NCBI GenBank assembly: GCA_017399685.1
Contig: JAFQBM010000051.1
Span: 1 to 40,342, forward strand
DNA length: 40,342 bases
DNA from: Lachnospiraceae bacterium
GTDB lineage: Bacteria > Bacillota > Clostridia > Lachnospirales > Lachnospiraceae
Direction: 5' to 3'
Positions 40,194 to 40,342 of the stretch are shown in pieces (position 1 is the stretch's first letter; each line of letters opens with the position of its first letter). Below the pieces are notes generated by a model. The model was not told the origin of the DNA. It ran no database searches and saw only the letters and a program-made list of their open reading frames with translations. A program made the translations under genes and the position numbers.

Positions 40194-40342
40194 GCTGAGT
40201 TGAGAAATGAAGCAAATAACGAAAAAGAACATTGATAACTGAACAATATAACAACCCTGAAAATTCTAAAGAATTTCAGAACGAACAGCCTATAAAAGGC
40301 AACCTAAAACAGTAAAAAGGGAAAAATTAGCCAGAAGTTAAT
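40194..40342 (+). other. Leader of an rRNA operon (16S gene beyond the edge)
   Basis: The sequence AACATTGATAACTGAACAAT near 40229-40248, and the A-rich ending, resemble the pre-16S leaders of clostridial rrn operons. A hairpin CTGAAA…TTTCAG (40257-40279) is present. The mature 16S start is not reached, so this is an inference from leader style and the promoter. Confidence 0.6.

Noticed and set aside
1-40342. CRISPR array, IS element or replication origin
   Set aside because: No regularly spaced repeats, no transposase other than the serine recombinase, and no DnaA-box cluster noticed.

Overview
The window looks like chromosome from a low-GC, endospore-forming Clostridia, most likely a Lachnospiraceae relative. 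The evidence is the cotJABC spore-coat locus, strong preference for AGA, GAA and TTA codons in host genes, an S10-spc-alpha ribosomal-protein supercluster that carries rpsD inside the alpha operon (a clostridial order), zinc-type S14 and L36, and the rplQ-ecfA-ecfT-truA tail. Taxonomy is inferred from gene order and protein flavour only; no database was consulted.

Layout. (1) Positions 1 to about 2480 are the right end of an integrated mobile element: a shortened MazF/PemK-like toxin, a 68-residue conserved-looking small protein that seems to start at CTG, and a large serine recombinase. The element lies inside cotJC. Only the first ~62 codons of cotJC remain here, and the last ~11 codons of the recombinase are antisense cotJC. 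(2) 2414-6001 holds cotJC'-cotJB-cotJA on the minus strand, a membrane-anchored GH25 muramidase, and an M18 aminopeptidase. (3) 6073-9115 is a threonine-branch group: ACT-domain regulator (UPF0735/PheB-like), homoserine dehydrogenase, and the phosphoglycerate-mutase-like protein proposed to act as homoserine kinase. (4) 9305-11029 has exodeoxyribonuclease III and an RlmI-like methyltransferase, both on the minus strand. (5) 11030-11562 is a 533-base gene-free stretch with four tandem small palindromes, a strong promoter and a ~200-nt highly structured leader. (6) 11563-27555 is the S10-spc-alpha cluster: rpsJ-rplC-rplD-rplW-rplB-rpsS-rplV-rpsC-rplP-rpmC-rpsQ-rplN-rplX-rplE-rpsN-rpsH-rplF-rplR-rpsE-rpmD-rplO-secY-adk-map-infA-rpmJ-rpsM-rpsK-rpsD-rpoA-rplQ. 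There is an internal promoter between infA and rpmJ and a 257-nt structured leader before rpsM. (7) 27622-30950 is a fused two-domain ECF ATPase, ecfT and truA. (8) 31069-33826 has dCMP deaminase behind a promoter whose -10 box lies inside a perfect dyad, and a Tex-family RNA-binding protein. (9) 33842-38916 is a tRNA-maturation cluster: a YcxB-like membrane protein, tsaE, tsaB, rimI, RNase Z, an unknown exported protein, and tsaD. (10) 39045-40342 has ispD, two tRNA-Ser genes (UGA and GGA) behind a phased A-tract promoter, and the promoter and leader of an rRNA operon whose 16S gene starts beyond the right edge.

Most of the window is ordinary core genome. The points most worth following up are the element splitting cotJC (a possible skin-like, sporulation-excised element), the recombinase whose stop codon is in host DNA, the structured leaders of the S10 and alpha operons, the single-chain ECF ATPase, the dyad over the dCMP deaminase promoter, and the phased A-tracts upstream of the tRNA promoter.
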